This document shows positions 39,624 to 48,285 of a stretch of DNA of 64,000 bases, piece after piece. The notes under the pieces are model-generated. The model was given only the letters and a program-made list of their open reading frames with translations. It did not search any database and was not told where the DNA came from. The translations under genes and the position numbers were made by a program. Source of the stretch: PFJX01 sp040757575 (GTDB taxonomy: Bacteria > Pseudomonadota > Gammaproteobacteria > Burkholderiales > Thiobacillaceae); assembly GCA_040757575.1 (NCBI GenBank), contig JBFLXA010000007.1:62001-126000 (forward strand), in the 5' to 3' direction. Numbering within the stretch: position 1 is the first letter of the stretch; each line of letters opens with the position of its first letter.

Positions 39624-40888
39624 GTCTTTTCCTCTACCGCGTGGCGGGACGGGAAGGCCAGGCGCACGATGGTGCCGCCGGCAGGGCGGCTTTCGATGGA
39701 CAGCTTGCCGTTCAGCTTGGCGGCCCGCTCCCGCATGATGGTGAGGCCGAAGCTCTTGCCGATGTTGGAGGTGACGTTGTGCTGCAGGCCTACGCCATCG
39801 TCGGCCACGTTCACCACGTATTCGTCGTTCTGCAGGTCCAGAGTGACCACCACGTGACGTGCCCGGGCGTGTTTGCAGATGTTGTAGAGGGATTCCTGGA
39901 TGATGTGATAGACCTGCACCTCATCCTCGGGGGAGAGCACCACGTCCTGGGCCACGTTGAGGAAGTCCACGTCGGCGTTGGCCTTCTTGCTGAAACTTTC
40001 CGCCAACTCCTGGAGGGCGGGCACCAGGCCACGGGGATCGATGCGGTCCCGGAACTGGGTGATGAGGTTGCGCAGTTCTGAATAGGCCATGTCCACCGCT
40101 TCTTCCACGTCGGAGAGATAGCGGTTGGTCTTGGCCTCGTCCCCGTCCGCCAGGGCTTCGTTCAGCACCGACAGGCGCATCTTGGCATAGGCCAGGGTCT
40201 GGGCCAGGGAGTCGTGGATCTGGTTGGCCAGCATGGTGCGCTCGTTCATCAGGGAGATGCGCATGTTCTCCCGGGTGAGGCGGCTGTTTTCCAGGGCCAT
40301 GCCCAGGTGTTCGCTGATGGAGTTGAACAGGTAGCGGATGTCGTCCGGCAGGGGCTCCACGTTGTCCATGAAAAGGTTGTAGACCCCCAGCACCTTGCCC
40401 TTGTGACGCATGGGCACGGCATAGACCGTGCGGCAATGCTGGGCGTAGTACAGATGGCGCACCTGCATCTGGCAGACCTCCATGACCCCTTCGAACTGGG
40501 CCGTGTGGGTCAGGGTGGCCTTGCCGCAGATGCCGCATTCCAGGGGCACGTAGCGTTCCTTTTCCACCAGGGCGGGGGCCAGGCCGATGGAGCCGGCCAG
40601 GCGCAGATGGGCGCCATCGGCGGTCAGCACCCGCACCGCGCCGGCCTTGGCGCCGGAAATGCGCACCATGATCTCCAGGAAGCGCATGAGCATCTGTTCC
40701 GTGTTGGCGTCGGAGTTCATGCTGCTGGCGATTTCCGCCAGCACTTCAATCACCGGCAGACGGTCGCCTCCCCGAGGCAGGGAGACCTCTGTCGGTGCGG
40801 GACGGTGGATGCTGCTGAGGGGAATGTTCTGGACGTCCACGGAAATATGCCTGGCGCCTGGCGGCGTTTCTGCGGGAAGGCCCCGCAT
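39620..40888 (-). CDS. NarX-like GAF sensor histidine kinase
   Basis: 422-residue soluble kinase: GAF domain (about 60-205), a dimerisation/HisKA_3 region with the phospho-acceptor His in NQIHDSLAQTLAYAKMRL, and an HATPase domain (EVQVYHIIQESLYNICKHA, NVADDGVGL). The GAF domain holds four cysteines, C118, C121, C139 and C152 (ECGICG, VCQMQ, QHC), a pattern fit for an iron-sulfur cluster or redox switch. No transmembrane segment, so it senses a cytoplasmic signal. ATG 40888 has no good Shine-Dalgarno, and a GTG 51 bases inside is an alternative. Coupled to the response regulator by overlap. Confidence 0.9.
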   Translation of the reverse strand: MRGLPAETPPGARHISVDVQNIPLSSIHRPAPTEVSLPRGGDRLPVIEVLAEIASSMNSDANTEQMLMRFLEIMVRISGAKAGAVRVLTADGAHLRLAGSIGLAPALVEKERYVPLECGICGKATLTHTAQFEGVMEVCQMQVRHLYYAQHCRTVYAVPMRHKGKVLGVYNLFMDNVEPLPDDIRYLFNSISEHLGMALENSRLTRENMRISLMNERTMLANQIHDSLAQTLAYAKMRLSVLNEALADGDEAKTNRYLSDVEEAVDMAYSELRNLITQFRDRIDPRGLVPALQELAESFSKKANADVDFLNVAQDVVLSPEDEVQVYHIIQESLYNICKHARARHVVVTLDLQNDEYVVNVADDGVGLQHNVTSNIGKSFGLTIMRERAAKLNGKLSIESRPAGGTIVRLAFPSRHAVEEKT

Positions 40889-40931
40889 CTTAAGGAATGC
40901 CCCCACCCGGGGCAACGATTCCCTGGCGGAC

Positions 40932-42275
40932 CTAGAACCTTTGTGCCTGCTTGTTGCGCGCGAGGGGCGGGTTTTTCTCGAAATACCGTTTGATGCCATC
41001 CACGATGGCACTGGCCATCTTGTCCTGATAGGCCTCGTCATTGAGGCGCTTTTCCTCATCCGGGTTGGAGATGAAGGCGGTCTCCACCAGGATGGAGGGA
41101 ATGTCCGGCGCCTTCAACACGGCAAAGCCCGCCTGTTCCACATGGGGCTTGTGCAACTGGTTGATCTCGCCAAGCTGGTCCAGCACCGCCCGGCCCAGTT
41201 TCAGGCTATCCGCTATCTGGGCAGTCTGGGACAAGTCGATGAGGGTCTGCTTGAGGTAGACATCCTTTACGTCGATATTCACCCCGCCGATCAGATCCGC
41301 GTCGTTTTCCCGCTTGGCCAGCCATTTGGCAGCCGCAGAAGTGGCACCCTTTTCAGACAGGGCAAACACGGATGATCCCCGGGCATGGGGCTTGATGAAG
41401 GCATCAGCGTGTATGGACAGGAACAGGTCTGCCTGCACCCGCCGGGCCTTGTTGACCCGCTCGTGGAGGGGAATGAAATAGTCCCCGTCCCGGGTCAGGT
41501 GGGCGCGCATGTTGGGCTGCTTGTCGATCATGGCCTTCAGACGCTTGGCGATGGACAGGGTGATGTCCTTCTCCCGGGAGCCCTTGGCGCCGATGGCCCC
41601 CGGATCTTCACCGCCATGCCCCGGATCAATGGCCACGGTGACAAGGCGGATGAAACGAGGCTCGGCGGGTTTCTGCGCTACTCGGGGGGCCTGGGCAGTG
41701 TTTTCCACCCCACCACCCGCAGCCGCAGCGGCTTCCCCGGCGACCTCAGGGCGGCCGGTTGCCACCTCCGGCGCTGGGGCTGTAGCCTGCCGGGCCTCGG
41801 GCTGGGGGGGCACCGGCCGCCCCTCGGCCTGGGCGATGGCCTGCTCCACCTGTTCTTCCAGTTTCGCCCCGTTGGCCGGGTAAAGATCCATCACCACCCG
41901 GTGGCCGTAATTGGCCATGGGCTTCAGGGAAAACACCTGGGGGGTCACTTCCGTCTTCAGTTCCACCACCAGGCGGGTGACGCCCGGCCGGTTGCGGGCC
42001 GCCCGCACGTTGGCAATGTAGGGATCATTGGCGGCCACCTTGTCGGCAATAGCGGCGAGCACGGCCTCGGCATCCACTCCTTCCAGGTCCAGCACCATAC
42101 GGTCCGGCCCCTTGAGGGTAAAGGCCTTGTAGCGCACCTCCGCGTCGAACTCCAGGGCCACCCGGCTGTATTCCAGGGAAGGCCAGACCCGCGCCGCACT
42201 GACCGTGGCGGCCTGGGCGACCCAATGCATGGCCAGGGCAACAATACAGATCAGGCCGACAATTCCGCGACGCAT
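40932..42275 (-). CDS. amiC: N-acetylmuramoyl-L-alanine amidase, AmiC-like
   Basis: 447-residue periplasmic peptidoglycan hydrolase used in cell separation. Signal peptide (MRRGIVGLICIVALAMHWVAQA), AMIN domain (30-140) that targets the septum, a Pro/Ala-rich linker (145-205), and an Amidase_3 catalytic domain with zinc ligands in AIDPGHGGEDPGAIG, the ERV segment and SIHADAF, and the catalytic Glu in ILVETAFISNP. Overlaps tsaE by 25 bases, the usual tsaE-amiC arrangement. Confidence 0.96.
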   Translation of the reverse strand: MRRGIVGLICIVALAMHWVAQAATVSAARVWPSLEYSRVALEFDAEVRYKAFTLKGPDRMVLDLEGVDAEAVLAAIADKVAANDPYIANVRAARNRPGVTRLVVELKTEVTPQVFSLKPMANYGHRVVMDLYPANGAKLEEQVEQAIAQAEGRPVPPQPEARQATAPAPEVATGRPEVAGEAAAAAGGGVENTAQAPRVAQKPAEPRFIRLVTVAIDPGHGGEDPGAIGAKGSREKDITLSIAKRLKAMIDKQPNMRAHLTRDGDYFIPLHERVNKARRVQADLFLSIHADAFIKPHARGSSVFALSEKGATSAAAKWLAKRENDADLIGGVNIDVKDVYLKQTLIDLSQTAQIADSLKLGRAVLDQLGEINQLHKPHVEQAGFAVLKAPDIPSILVETAFISNPDEEKRLNDEAYQDKMASAIVDGIKRYFEKNPPLARNKQAQRF

Positions 42276-42727
42276 CGCTTCCCCTTCTCCGTCATTCCGG
42301 CCACCGTAGCGATCCGGCCGTCCTCTTCAAATCCCAGATGGATTCGCACATCCGGGGGCGGCAACTGACCATGGGCCTTTTCTGGCCATTCCACCAGGCA
42401 CAGGCTGGTGTCGTTGAAGTATTCGCGGAAGCCCGCGTCTTCCCATTCATCCGGATCTGCAATCCGATACAAATCAAAGTGATAGAGATTAAACCGCGAC
42501 AAAGGATAAAGTTCAACCAGAGTATAGGTCGGGCTTTTGACTCTGCCCATGAAACCCAGGCCCCGGAGCAATCCCCGGGCCAGGGTTGTCTTGCCCGCGC
42601 CCAGGTCTCCCAGCAGCCATACAGACATGCCCGGCTCCACGCCGTTGCCCAGCCGGGCACCAAAGGCCAGGGTGGCTGCTTCATCGGCCAGCCGGAACAC
42701 CGCGCTATCATCCCCGCCATGCGTCAT
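42251..42727 (-). CDS. tsaE: tRNA threonylcarbamoyladenosine biosynthesis ATPase TsaE
   Basis: 158-residue ATPase needed for the t6A modification at position 37 of ANN-decoding tRNAs, acting with TsaB and TsaD. P-loop LLGDLGAGKTTLARGLL, the SPTYTLVELYP motif and HFDLYRIADPDEWEDAGF are all family hallmarks, with LVEWPEKA near the end. The start at 42727 overlaps the divergent queG start by 9 bases. Confidence 0.96.
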   Translation of the reverse strand: MTHGGDDSAVFRLADEAATLAFGARLGNGVEPGMSVWLLGDLGAGKTTLARGLLRGLGFMGRVKSPTYTLVELYPLSRFNLYHFDLYRIADPDEWEDAGFREYFNDTSLCLVEWPEKAHGQLPPPDVRIHLGFEEDGRIATVAGMTEKGKRCVAELSA

Positions 42728-43792
42728 GATCTGGACCCTTCCGCCCTACAGGCCTTGAAACCCACCGTGGGACAGTGGGCGCGGGAACTGGGTTTCGCAG
42801 ACCTGGGGTTTTCGGCAGCGAACCTGGACGGGGCGGAAGAACAACTCATGGCTTGGCTGGATGCGGGCTATCACGGCGACATGGATTATATGGCCCGCCA
42901 CGGCGCCAACCGGGCCCGACCTGCCGAACTGGTACCCGGCACCCACAGCATCCTGACCCTGCGCATGAACTACCTGCCGGGCCAGGCCGCCGACCTCGAG
43001 CGGCTGGCCAGCCCCGACCAGGCCTGCGTGGCCCGCTATGCCCTGGGCCGGGACTATCACAAGCTGGTGCGCAATCATCTGCAAAAGCTGGCCGATCGGC
43101 TTGCCGCCCATCTGGGCCCCTTCCAGTACCGGGCCTTTTCCGACAGCGCCCCGGTCATGGAAGTGGACATCGCCCGCCGCACCCGCCTGGGCTGGAGGGG
43201 CAAGCACACACTCCTGCTCACCCGCCAGGGCTCCTGGTTTTTCCTGGGTGAGCTGTTCACCGACCTGCCTTTCCCCGCCGACCCGCCCCATACGAGTCAC
43301 TGCGGCGACTGCCAGGCCTGCATCGACATCTGCCCCACCCGGGCCATTCTGGCCCCCTACCGGCTGGATGCCCGGCGTTGCATCTCCTACCTCACCATCG
43401 AACACCCGGGCAGCATTCCCGTCGAACTGCGCCCGCTGATGGGCAACCGCATCTACGGATGCGACGATTGCCAGCTGGTTTGCCCCTGGAACCGGTTTGC
43501 CCAGAATCAAACCCGAACCCACCCGGATTTCCTGCCCCGCAACAGCCTGGACAACGCCACCCTGCTGGAACTGTTCGCCTGGAACGAAAGCGAGTTTCAA
43601 CACCGGCTGGAAGGCTCCCCAATCCGCCGCATCGGTCACGAGCGCTGGCTGAGGAACCTGGCCGTCGGCCTGGGCAATGCTCCGCCCAATGCTGAAATCG
43701 CCCGGGCGCTCCAAGCCCGCCTGGACCACCCATCGGCAATTGTGCGGGAGCATTTACAATGGGCGCTTTCCCGTCACCCCCTTCCCTCATGA
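42719..43792 (+). CDS. queG: epoxyqueuosine reductase QueG
   Basis: 357-residue cobalamin- and iron-sulfur-dependent enzyme of the last step of queuosine synthesis in tRNA. N-terminal cobalamin-binding part with YHGDMDYMARH and GRDYHKLVRNHL; two [4Fe-4S] motifs, CGDCQACIDICPTRAI and CISYL..CDDCQLVCPWN; C-terminal HEAT-like tail. Start ATG 42719 lies inside the first codons of tsaE on the other strand, so both genes must share a very short control region. Its stop overlaps the murI start (ATGA). Confidence 0.95.
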   Translation: MRHDLDPSALQALKPTVGQWARELGFADLGFSAANLDGAEEQLMAWLDAGYHGDMDYMARHGANRARPAELVPGTHSILTLRMNYLPGQAADLERLASPDQACVARYALGRDYHKLVRNHLQKLADRLAAHLGPFQYRAFSDSAPVMEVDIARRTRLGWRGKHTLLLTRQGSWFFLGELFTDLPFPADPPHTSHCGDCQACIDICPTRAILAPYRLDARRCISYLTIEHPGSIPVELRPLMGNRIYGCDDCQLVCPWNRFAQNQTRTHPDFLPRNSLDNATLLELFAWNESEFQHRLEGSPIRRIGHERWLRNLAVGLGNAPPNAEIARALQARLDHPSAIVREHLQWALSRHPLPS

Positions 43793-44601
43793 GCCCACAT
43801 CTGGACCCCCGCAGCCCCATCGGCGTCTTCGATTCCGGCGTTGGGGGCCTTACGGTCGTCCGCGCCCTCATGGAGCGGCTGCCCTTCGAGTCCATCTATT
43901 ACTTCGGCGACACCGCCAGGGTGCCTTACGGGGTCAAGTCGGTGCAGACCATCGCCCACTACACCACCCAGATCACCGAATTCCTCCTGGAAAAGCAGGT
44001 CAAGTTGCTCATCATCGCCTGCAACACCATGGCTGCGGTTTCCGCCCAGGTGGTGCGGGACCTTTCCCCCACCCCGGTGCTGGACGTCATCGAAGCGGGC
44101 GCCCTGGCAGCCCTGGCGGCTACGAACAACAAGCGCATCGGCGTCATCGGCACCCCCACCACCATCAACAGCAACGCCTACGCCCAGGCCATCCACGCCA
44201 TCGAACCCGACGCCCGCCTCACCTCCCAGGCCTGCGCCCTGTTCGTGCCCCTGGTGGAGGAAGGCTGGCTGGAACACCCCGTCACCCGCCTTACCGCTCA
44301 GGAATACCTGCGCCCGGTGCTGGCCGAAGACGTGGACACCCTGGTGCTGGGCTGCACCCACTACCCCCTCATCAAACCCCTCATCCAGGAAGTGGCCGGC
44401 CCCGGCATCCGCCTGGTGGATTCCGCCAATGCCATGGCAGACCGGGCCGCCGCCCTGCTTACGGATCGCAACCTGCATCACCCTCGCACCACCCCACCGG
44501 AATACCGATTCTGGGTCACGGACGTACCCCTGCGATTCCAGACCATCGGCGAGCGCTTCCTGGGCCGCACCCTGAGCAACGTCCATGTAGCCAGCCTCTA
44601 A
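43789..44601 (+). CDS. murI: glutamate racemase
   Basis: 270-residue racemase making D-glutamate for peptidoglycan. Catalytic cysteines are in IIACNTMAAVSA and LGCTHYPLIKP; IGVFDSGVGGLTVVRAL and YFGDTARVPYG are the conserved N-terminal motifs. I place the start at 43789 (MSPHLDPRS), overlapping the queG stop by 4 bases, rather than 30 bases earlier inside queG. Confidence 0.96.
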   Translation: MSPHLDPRSPIGVFDSGVGGLTVVRALMERLPFESIYYFGDTARVPYGVKSVQTIAHYTTQITEFLLEKQVKLLIIACNTMAAVSAQVVRDLSPTPVLDVIEAGALAALAATNNKRIGVIGTPTTINSNAYAQAIHAIEPDARLTSQACALFVPLVEEGWLEHPVTRLTAQEYLRPVLAEDVDTLVLGCTHYPLIKPLIQEVAGPGIRLVDSANAMADRAAALLTDRNLHHPRTTPPEYRFWVTDVPLRFQTIGERFLGRTLSNVHVASL

Positions 44602-44625
44602 GCGAGACACCTTGACCAAGGTCAT

Positions 44626-44647
44626 GCCAGGCGCCGACACGCCTGGC
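44626..44647 (+). terminator. hairpin downstream of murI
   Basis: GCCAGGCG / CGCCTGGC, 8-bp stem with a 6-base loop, 25 bases after murI and 33 bases before the cytochrome gene. No U tract. Confidence 0.45.
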
Positions 44648-44680
44648 TAGCATGGGCGCACCACTTTCGAAAGGACGCCC

Positions 44681-44983
44681 ATGAAACACCTGCTCTCCCT
44701 GCCCCTGGTAATTGCCCTGCTTGCCAACACCCCTGCCCTGGCCGATGAGGCCCTGGTGGCCAAGAACAAATGCACCACCTGCCATGCCATGGACAAGAAG
44801 ATGATGGGTCCCACCTGGAAAGACATCGCTGCTAGGCACAAGGGCCAGGCGAGTGCCCAGGCCAGCCTGGTCCAGGCCATCGTCAGCGGCAGCAAAGGCA
44901 AGTACGGGAAAATCCCCATGCCCCCGCAACCCAAGGCCAAGGTGGATGCGGAAGCCATTGCAAAATGGATTGCGGGCCTGTGA
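44681..44983 (+). CDS. small class I cytochrome c (c-551/c8-like)
   Basis: 100-residue periplasmic monoheme cytochrome. Signal peptide ends at ALA-DEALVAKN; heme site CTTCH follows at about residue 31; the axial Met is in KIPMPPQPK near residue 79. The length and the GPTWKDIAARHKG segment match bacterial c-551/c8 carriers, which shuttle electrons from the bc1 complex or sulfur-oxidation enzymes to a terminal oxidase or nitrite reductase. It faces the bc1/ssp operon across a shared terminator. Confidence 0.93.
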   Translation: MKHLLSLPLVIALLANTPALADEALVAKNKCTTCHAMDKKMMGPTWKDIAARHKGQASAQASLVQAIVSGSKGKYGKIPMPPQPKAKVDAEAIAKWIAGL

Positions 44984-44990
44984 AACGCTG

Positions 44991-45017
44991 AAAAAAATGA
45001 CGCGGCCCCGGGCCGCG
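44991..45017 (-). terminator. Rho-independent terminator of the petABC-sspAB-tRNA operon
   Basis: Leftward reading gives an 8-bp GC stem (CGCGGCCC/GGGCCGCG at 45001-45017, minimal loop) followed by TCATTTTTTT. It lies 8 bases beyond the encoded CCA end of tRNA-Ser. Confidence 0.85.
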
Positions 45018-45024
45018 CCTGATC

Positions 45025-45112
45025 TGGCGGAAGCGGTGAGATTCGAACTCACGGTAGGTTTCCCTACGCTGGTTTTCAAGACCAGTGCCTTAAACCGCTC
45101 GGCCACGCTTCC
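45025..45112 (-). tRNA. tRNA-Ser (UGA anticodon)
   Basis: 88-base cloverleaf with acceptor GGAAGCG/CGCTTCC, a class II long variable arm, anticodon loop CTTGAAAA with TGA, TTCGAATC T-loop and an encoded CCA. It is 5 bases downstream of tRNA-Thr on the same strand. Confidence 0.95.
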
Positions 45113-45117
45113 AGAGC

Positions 45118-45193
45118 TGGTGCCGACTATCTGACTCGAACAGATGACCTACCGCTTACAAGGCGGTTGCTCTACCAACTGAGCTAAGCCGGC
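45118..45193 (-). tRNA. tRNA-Thr (UGU anticodon)
   Basis: 76-base cloverleaf: acceptor GCCGGCT pairing with AGTCGGC, D-arm AGCTCAGTTGGTAGAGC, anticodon loop with TGT (CTTGTAA), T-loop GTTCGAGTC and encoded CCA. Follows sspB by 5 bases, so it is processed from the sspB transcript. Confidence 0.95.
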
Positions 45194-45198
45194 GGAAC

Positions 45199-45654
45199 TT
45201 ACTTGATGACCCGCAACTGGGGCCGACCCTTGGGAGGCTGGGGGCCGGGCCCTTCGCTGTCCCCATTATCTGCCTGGGCGGGTTGTACCTGGGCGGGGAC
45301 TGACCTGTCCCCGCCTTCCTGGACAGGAGCCGACGCGTCCAGGGCCATTTCTGCGAAGCCCATGCCCTGACCGGTTTCCCGGGCGTAGATGGACAAAACG
45401 TTGCCCACTGGCACTTCAATAGTGTGGGCAACACCGCCGAAACGGGCGGAAAAACTCACCCACTCGTTGTCCATGTGCATGTTGCGCACGGCGCTGGGCC
45501 CGATGTTAAGGACGATCATGCCGTCTTTGACAAAGCCCTGAGGCACTCGGGTGCGACTGTCTACACGCACAGAGAGGTAGGGGGTATAGCCGCTGTCCAC
45601 GCACCACTCGTAAAGAGCGCGCAGAAAATAGGGCTGTTGCGGCAGGGCACTCAT
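45199..45654 (-). CDS. sspB: ClpXP adaptor SspB
   Basis: 151-residue adaptor that tethers ssrA-tagged proteins to the ClpXP protease. N-terminal substrate-binding domain (PYFLRALYEWCVDSGYTPYL, GVAHTIEVPVGNVLSIYA), then a flexible acidic/Gly-Pro-rich linker and the C-terminal ClpX-binding tail RPQLRVIK. Nine bases after sspA, the standard order. Confidence 0.96.
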   Translation of the reverse strand: MSALPQQPYFLRALYEWCVDSGYTPYLSVRVDSRTRVPQGFVKDGMIVLNIGPSAVRNMHMDNEWVSFSARFGGVAHTIEVPVGNVLSIYARETGQGMGFAEMALDASAPVQEGGDRSVPAQVQPAQADNGDSEGPGPQPPKGRPQLRVIK

Positions 45655-45663
45655 GACAGACGC

Positions 45664-46263
45664 TTACTTCCGCATGGCCTTTTCAACGGGCGTCAGGGCT
45701 TCTATGAAGGCCGGACGGGCGAAGAGGCGCTCGGCATATTTCAGGACCGGCATACCTTGCTTGGGCAACTGGATGCCGTAGTGCTCCAGGCGCCACAACA
45801 GGGGGGCGATGGCCACATCCAGCATGGAGTAATCCTCCCCGAGCATGTACTTCTGCTTGGCGAAGATGGGCGCAATCTGTGTCAGGTTGTCCCGCACGAT
45901 GAGACGGGCCTTCTCCGCCACCTTGGGGGTGCCGTGCTCCAGGTCGCGCACGTGGGAGAACAGATCGCCCTCGAAGTTGTGCAGGAACAGACGCGCCCGG
46001 GCCCGCATGACCGGGTCAGCGGGCATCAGCTGGGGGTGGGGGAAACGCTCGTCGATGTACTCGTTGATGATGTTCGACTCATACAGGGTCAGGTCCCGCT
46101 CCACCAGGATAGGCACCTGGTTGTAGGGGTTCATGGCGGCGATATCGTCGGGCTTCTCGTGGAGATCGATGTCCTTGATCTCGAAATCCATGCCCTTTTC
46201 GTACAGAACGATACGGCAACGCTGGCTAAAGGGGCAGGCAGTACCCGAATACAAAATCATCAT
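45664..46263 (-). CDS. sspA: stringent starvation protein A (SspA)
   Basis: 199-residue RNA polymerase-associated GST-fold protein that acts in stationary phase and stress. Thioredoxin-like N-domain MILYSGTACPFSQRCRIVLYEKG with cis-Pro motif NQVPILVE, and an all-helical C-domain with PLLWRLEHYGI. Located between petC and sspB as in most betaproteobacteria. Confidence 0.96.
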   Translation of the reverse strand: MMILYSGTACPFSQRCRIVLYEKGMDFEIKDIDLHEKPDDIAAMNPYNQVPILVERDLTLYESNIINEYIDERFPHPQLMPADPVMRARARLFLHNFEGDLFSHVRDLEHGTPKVAEKARLIVRDNLTQIAPIFAKQKYMLGEDYSMLDVAIAPLLWRLEHYGIQLPKQGMPVLKYAERLFARPAFIEALTPVEKAMRK

Positions 46264-46283
46264 GGCTTAATGTCCTTGGCAGC

Positions 46284-47039
46284 TCAGTGCACGTCTTTCC
46301 AGAATTCCCGCTTCAGATAGAAGGCCACCACGTAGAAGATGCCGAGGAACAGCAAAACTGCCAGACCGACGTTTTTACGTTGCGCCTGGGCGGGTTCCCC
46401 CATCCAGGCCAGGTAGTTCACCAGATCCCCCACCAGGGCGTCGTATTCCGCCTGGGTGATCTTGCCGGGTTTGGCCAGGACCAGGTGGTCGACAACCTCA
46501 TGGGGCTTGCCATCTTCGCCTTGCACGGTGTGCATGACTGGCACCAGATGCCCTTGCAGGTCCTGCAACACGTGGGGCATGCCCACCTTGTCGAACACCA
46601 GGTTGTTCCAGCCGGTGGGGCGGGTGTCATCCCGGTAGAAGCTGCGCAGATAGGTGTAGACCCAGTCCGGCCCCCGGGAACGGGATATGACGGTGAGGTC
46701 GGGCGGCGCGGCCCCGAACCATTCCTTGGCTTCCTTGGGGCGCATGGCGATCTTCATCAGTTCGCCCGGCTTTTCCGCCGCAAACAGCAGGTTGTCCTTG
46801 ATCTGGACTTCCGTCAGGCCGATATCTTCCATGCGGTTGTAACGCATGTAGTTGGCGCTGTGGCAGTTCAGGCAGTAGTTCACGAATACCGCCGCACCCC
46901 GCTGGAGGGATTCCTGGTCCTTGACGTTGACCGGGGCCTTGTCCAGATGCAGGCCGGCGGAAGAGGCCAGGGCCACGGCGGGCAGGGCCAGAAACGCGAA
47001 GAAGAGGTTTTTTGCGAAACGCATGGAATTCGATTTCAT
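46284..47039 (-). CDS. petC: cytochrome c1 of the bc1 complex
   Basis: 251-residue subunit passing electrons from the Rieske centre to soluble cytochrome c. Signal peptide (LFFAFLALPAVALA), heme site CLNCHS, and a C-terminal transmembrane anchor (VGLAVLLFLGIFYVVAFYL). Start ATG 47039 overlaps the petB stop by 4 bases; ATG 47024 is a possible shorter start. Confidence 0.95.
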   Translation of the reverse strand: MKSNSMRFAKNLFFAFLALPAVALASSAGLHLDKAPVNVKDQESLQRGAAVFVNYCLNCHSANYMRYNRMEDIGLTEVQIKDNLLFAAEKPGELMKIAMRPKEAKEWFGAAPPDLTVISRSRGPDWVYTYLRSFYRDDTRPTGWNNLVFDKVGMPHVLQDLQGHLVPVMHTVQGEDGKPHEVVDHLVLAKPGKITQAEYDALVGDLVNYLAWMGEPAQAQRKNVGLAVLLFLGIFYVVAFYLKREFWKDVH

Positions 47040-48262
47040 TTGTCGGTCACCCTTTCCGGAACCGGCTTGCAGACGTCGTTCTTGGTGTACCAGGGCATCA
47101 GGAAGAAGAATGCGAAGTAGATCACCGAGAAGATCTGGGACAGCAGCGTGTAGAGCGGCGTCACCGGCAGGATGCCGAGGATGCCCAGGCCGATGAAGGC
47201 GATCACGAACAGGGTCAGGGCGATCTTGAACTTGGGCCCGCGATAACGGATGGATTTCACCGGCGACCGGTCCAGCCAGGGCAGCAGGAAGAAGATCAGC
47301 ACCGCAACGCCCATGGCTGCCACACCCGGGAACTGGGAGCCGAACATGGGGGGCACGGCCCGCAGGATGGCGTAGTAGGGAGTGAAGTACCACACCGGGG
47401 CGATGTGCTCGGGGGTCTTGAAGGGGTCAGCGGGGATGAAGTTGTTGGCCTCCAGGAAATAGCCACCCATTTCCGGGGCAAAGAACACCACGGCGGTGAA
47501 CACGATCAGGAAGACCACCACACCCAGGATGTCCTTGACGGTGTAGTAGGGGTGGAAGGGGATGCCGTCCAGGGGATGGCCGTCCTCGCCCTTCAGCTTC
47601 TTGATTTCCACGCCGTCCGGGTTGTTGGAGCCCACTTCATGGAGAGCCACCAGGTGGGCCACCACCAGGCCCAGCAGCACCAGGGGGAAGGCGATCACGT
47701 GGAAGGCAAAGAAGCGGTTCAGGGTCGCATCGGAAACCACATAGTCACCGCGAATCCATTCGGACAGGTCAGGGCCGATGAAAGGCACGGCACCGAACAG
47801 GTTGACGATCACCTGGGCACCCCAGAAGGACATCTGGCCCCAGGGGAGGAGGTAGCCGAAGAAGGCCTCGCCCATGAGCACCAGATAGATGATCACACCG
47901 AAGATCCAGATCAGTTCCCGGGGTTTGCGATAGGAACCGTACAACAGGCCCCTGAACATGTGCAGGTAGACCACCACGAAGAACGCGGAGGCGCCGGTGG
48001 AGTGCATGTAGCGGATCAGCCAGCCCCACTCCACATCCCGCATGATGTATTCGACGGACGCAAAAGCCAGATCAGCATCCGGCTTGTAGTGCATGGTCAG
48101 GAAGATGCCGGTGACAATCTGGATCACCAGCACCAGCAGGGCCAGTGAGCCGAAGAAGTACCAGAAGTTGAAGTTCCTTGGCGCGTAATACTCGGACAGA
48201 TGCGCCTTGTAGGAGGCGGTGAGCGGAAAACGCTCATCCACCCAGTTCAAGAGTTTTTCCAT
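47036..48262 (-). CDS. petB: cytochrome b of the bc1 complex
   Basis: 408-residue membrane subunit with about eight helices, the two heme b histidine pairs (MHSTGASAFFVVVYLHMFRG and FFAFHVIAFPLVLLGLVVAHLVALH, quoted in part), and the quinol-site PEWY-type motif as PVWYFTPYYAILRAVP, where PVWY replaces the usual PEWY. It is 23 bases after petA. The Glu-to-Val change in PEWY is known in some betaproteobacteria only to a limited extent and is worth checking. Confidence 0.95.
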   Translation of the reverse strand: MEKLLNWVDERFPLTASYKAHLSEYYAPRNFNFWYFFGSLALLVLVIQIVTGIFLTMHYKPDADLAFASVEYIMRDVEWGWLIRYMHSTGASAFFVVVYLHMFRGLLYGSYRKPRELIWIFGVIIYLVLMGEAFFGYLLPWGQMSFWGAQVIVNLFGAVPFIGPDLSEWIRGDYVVSDATLNRFFAFHVIAFPLVLLGLVVAHLVALHEVGSNNPDGVEIKKLKGEDGHPLDGIPFHPYYTVKDILGVVVFLIVFTAVVFFAPEMGGYFLEANNFIPADPFKTPEHIAPVWYFTPYYAILRAVPPMFGSQFPGVAAMGVAVLIFFLLPWLDRSPVKSIRYRGPKFKIALTLFVIAFIGLGILGILPVTPLYTLLSQIFSVIYFAFFFLMPWYTKNDVCKPVPERVTDK

Positions 48263-48285
48263 GGTTAGTGTCGTCCCCTAGTGAA

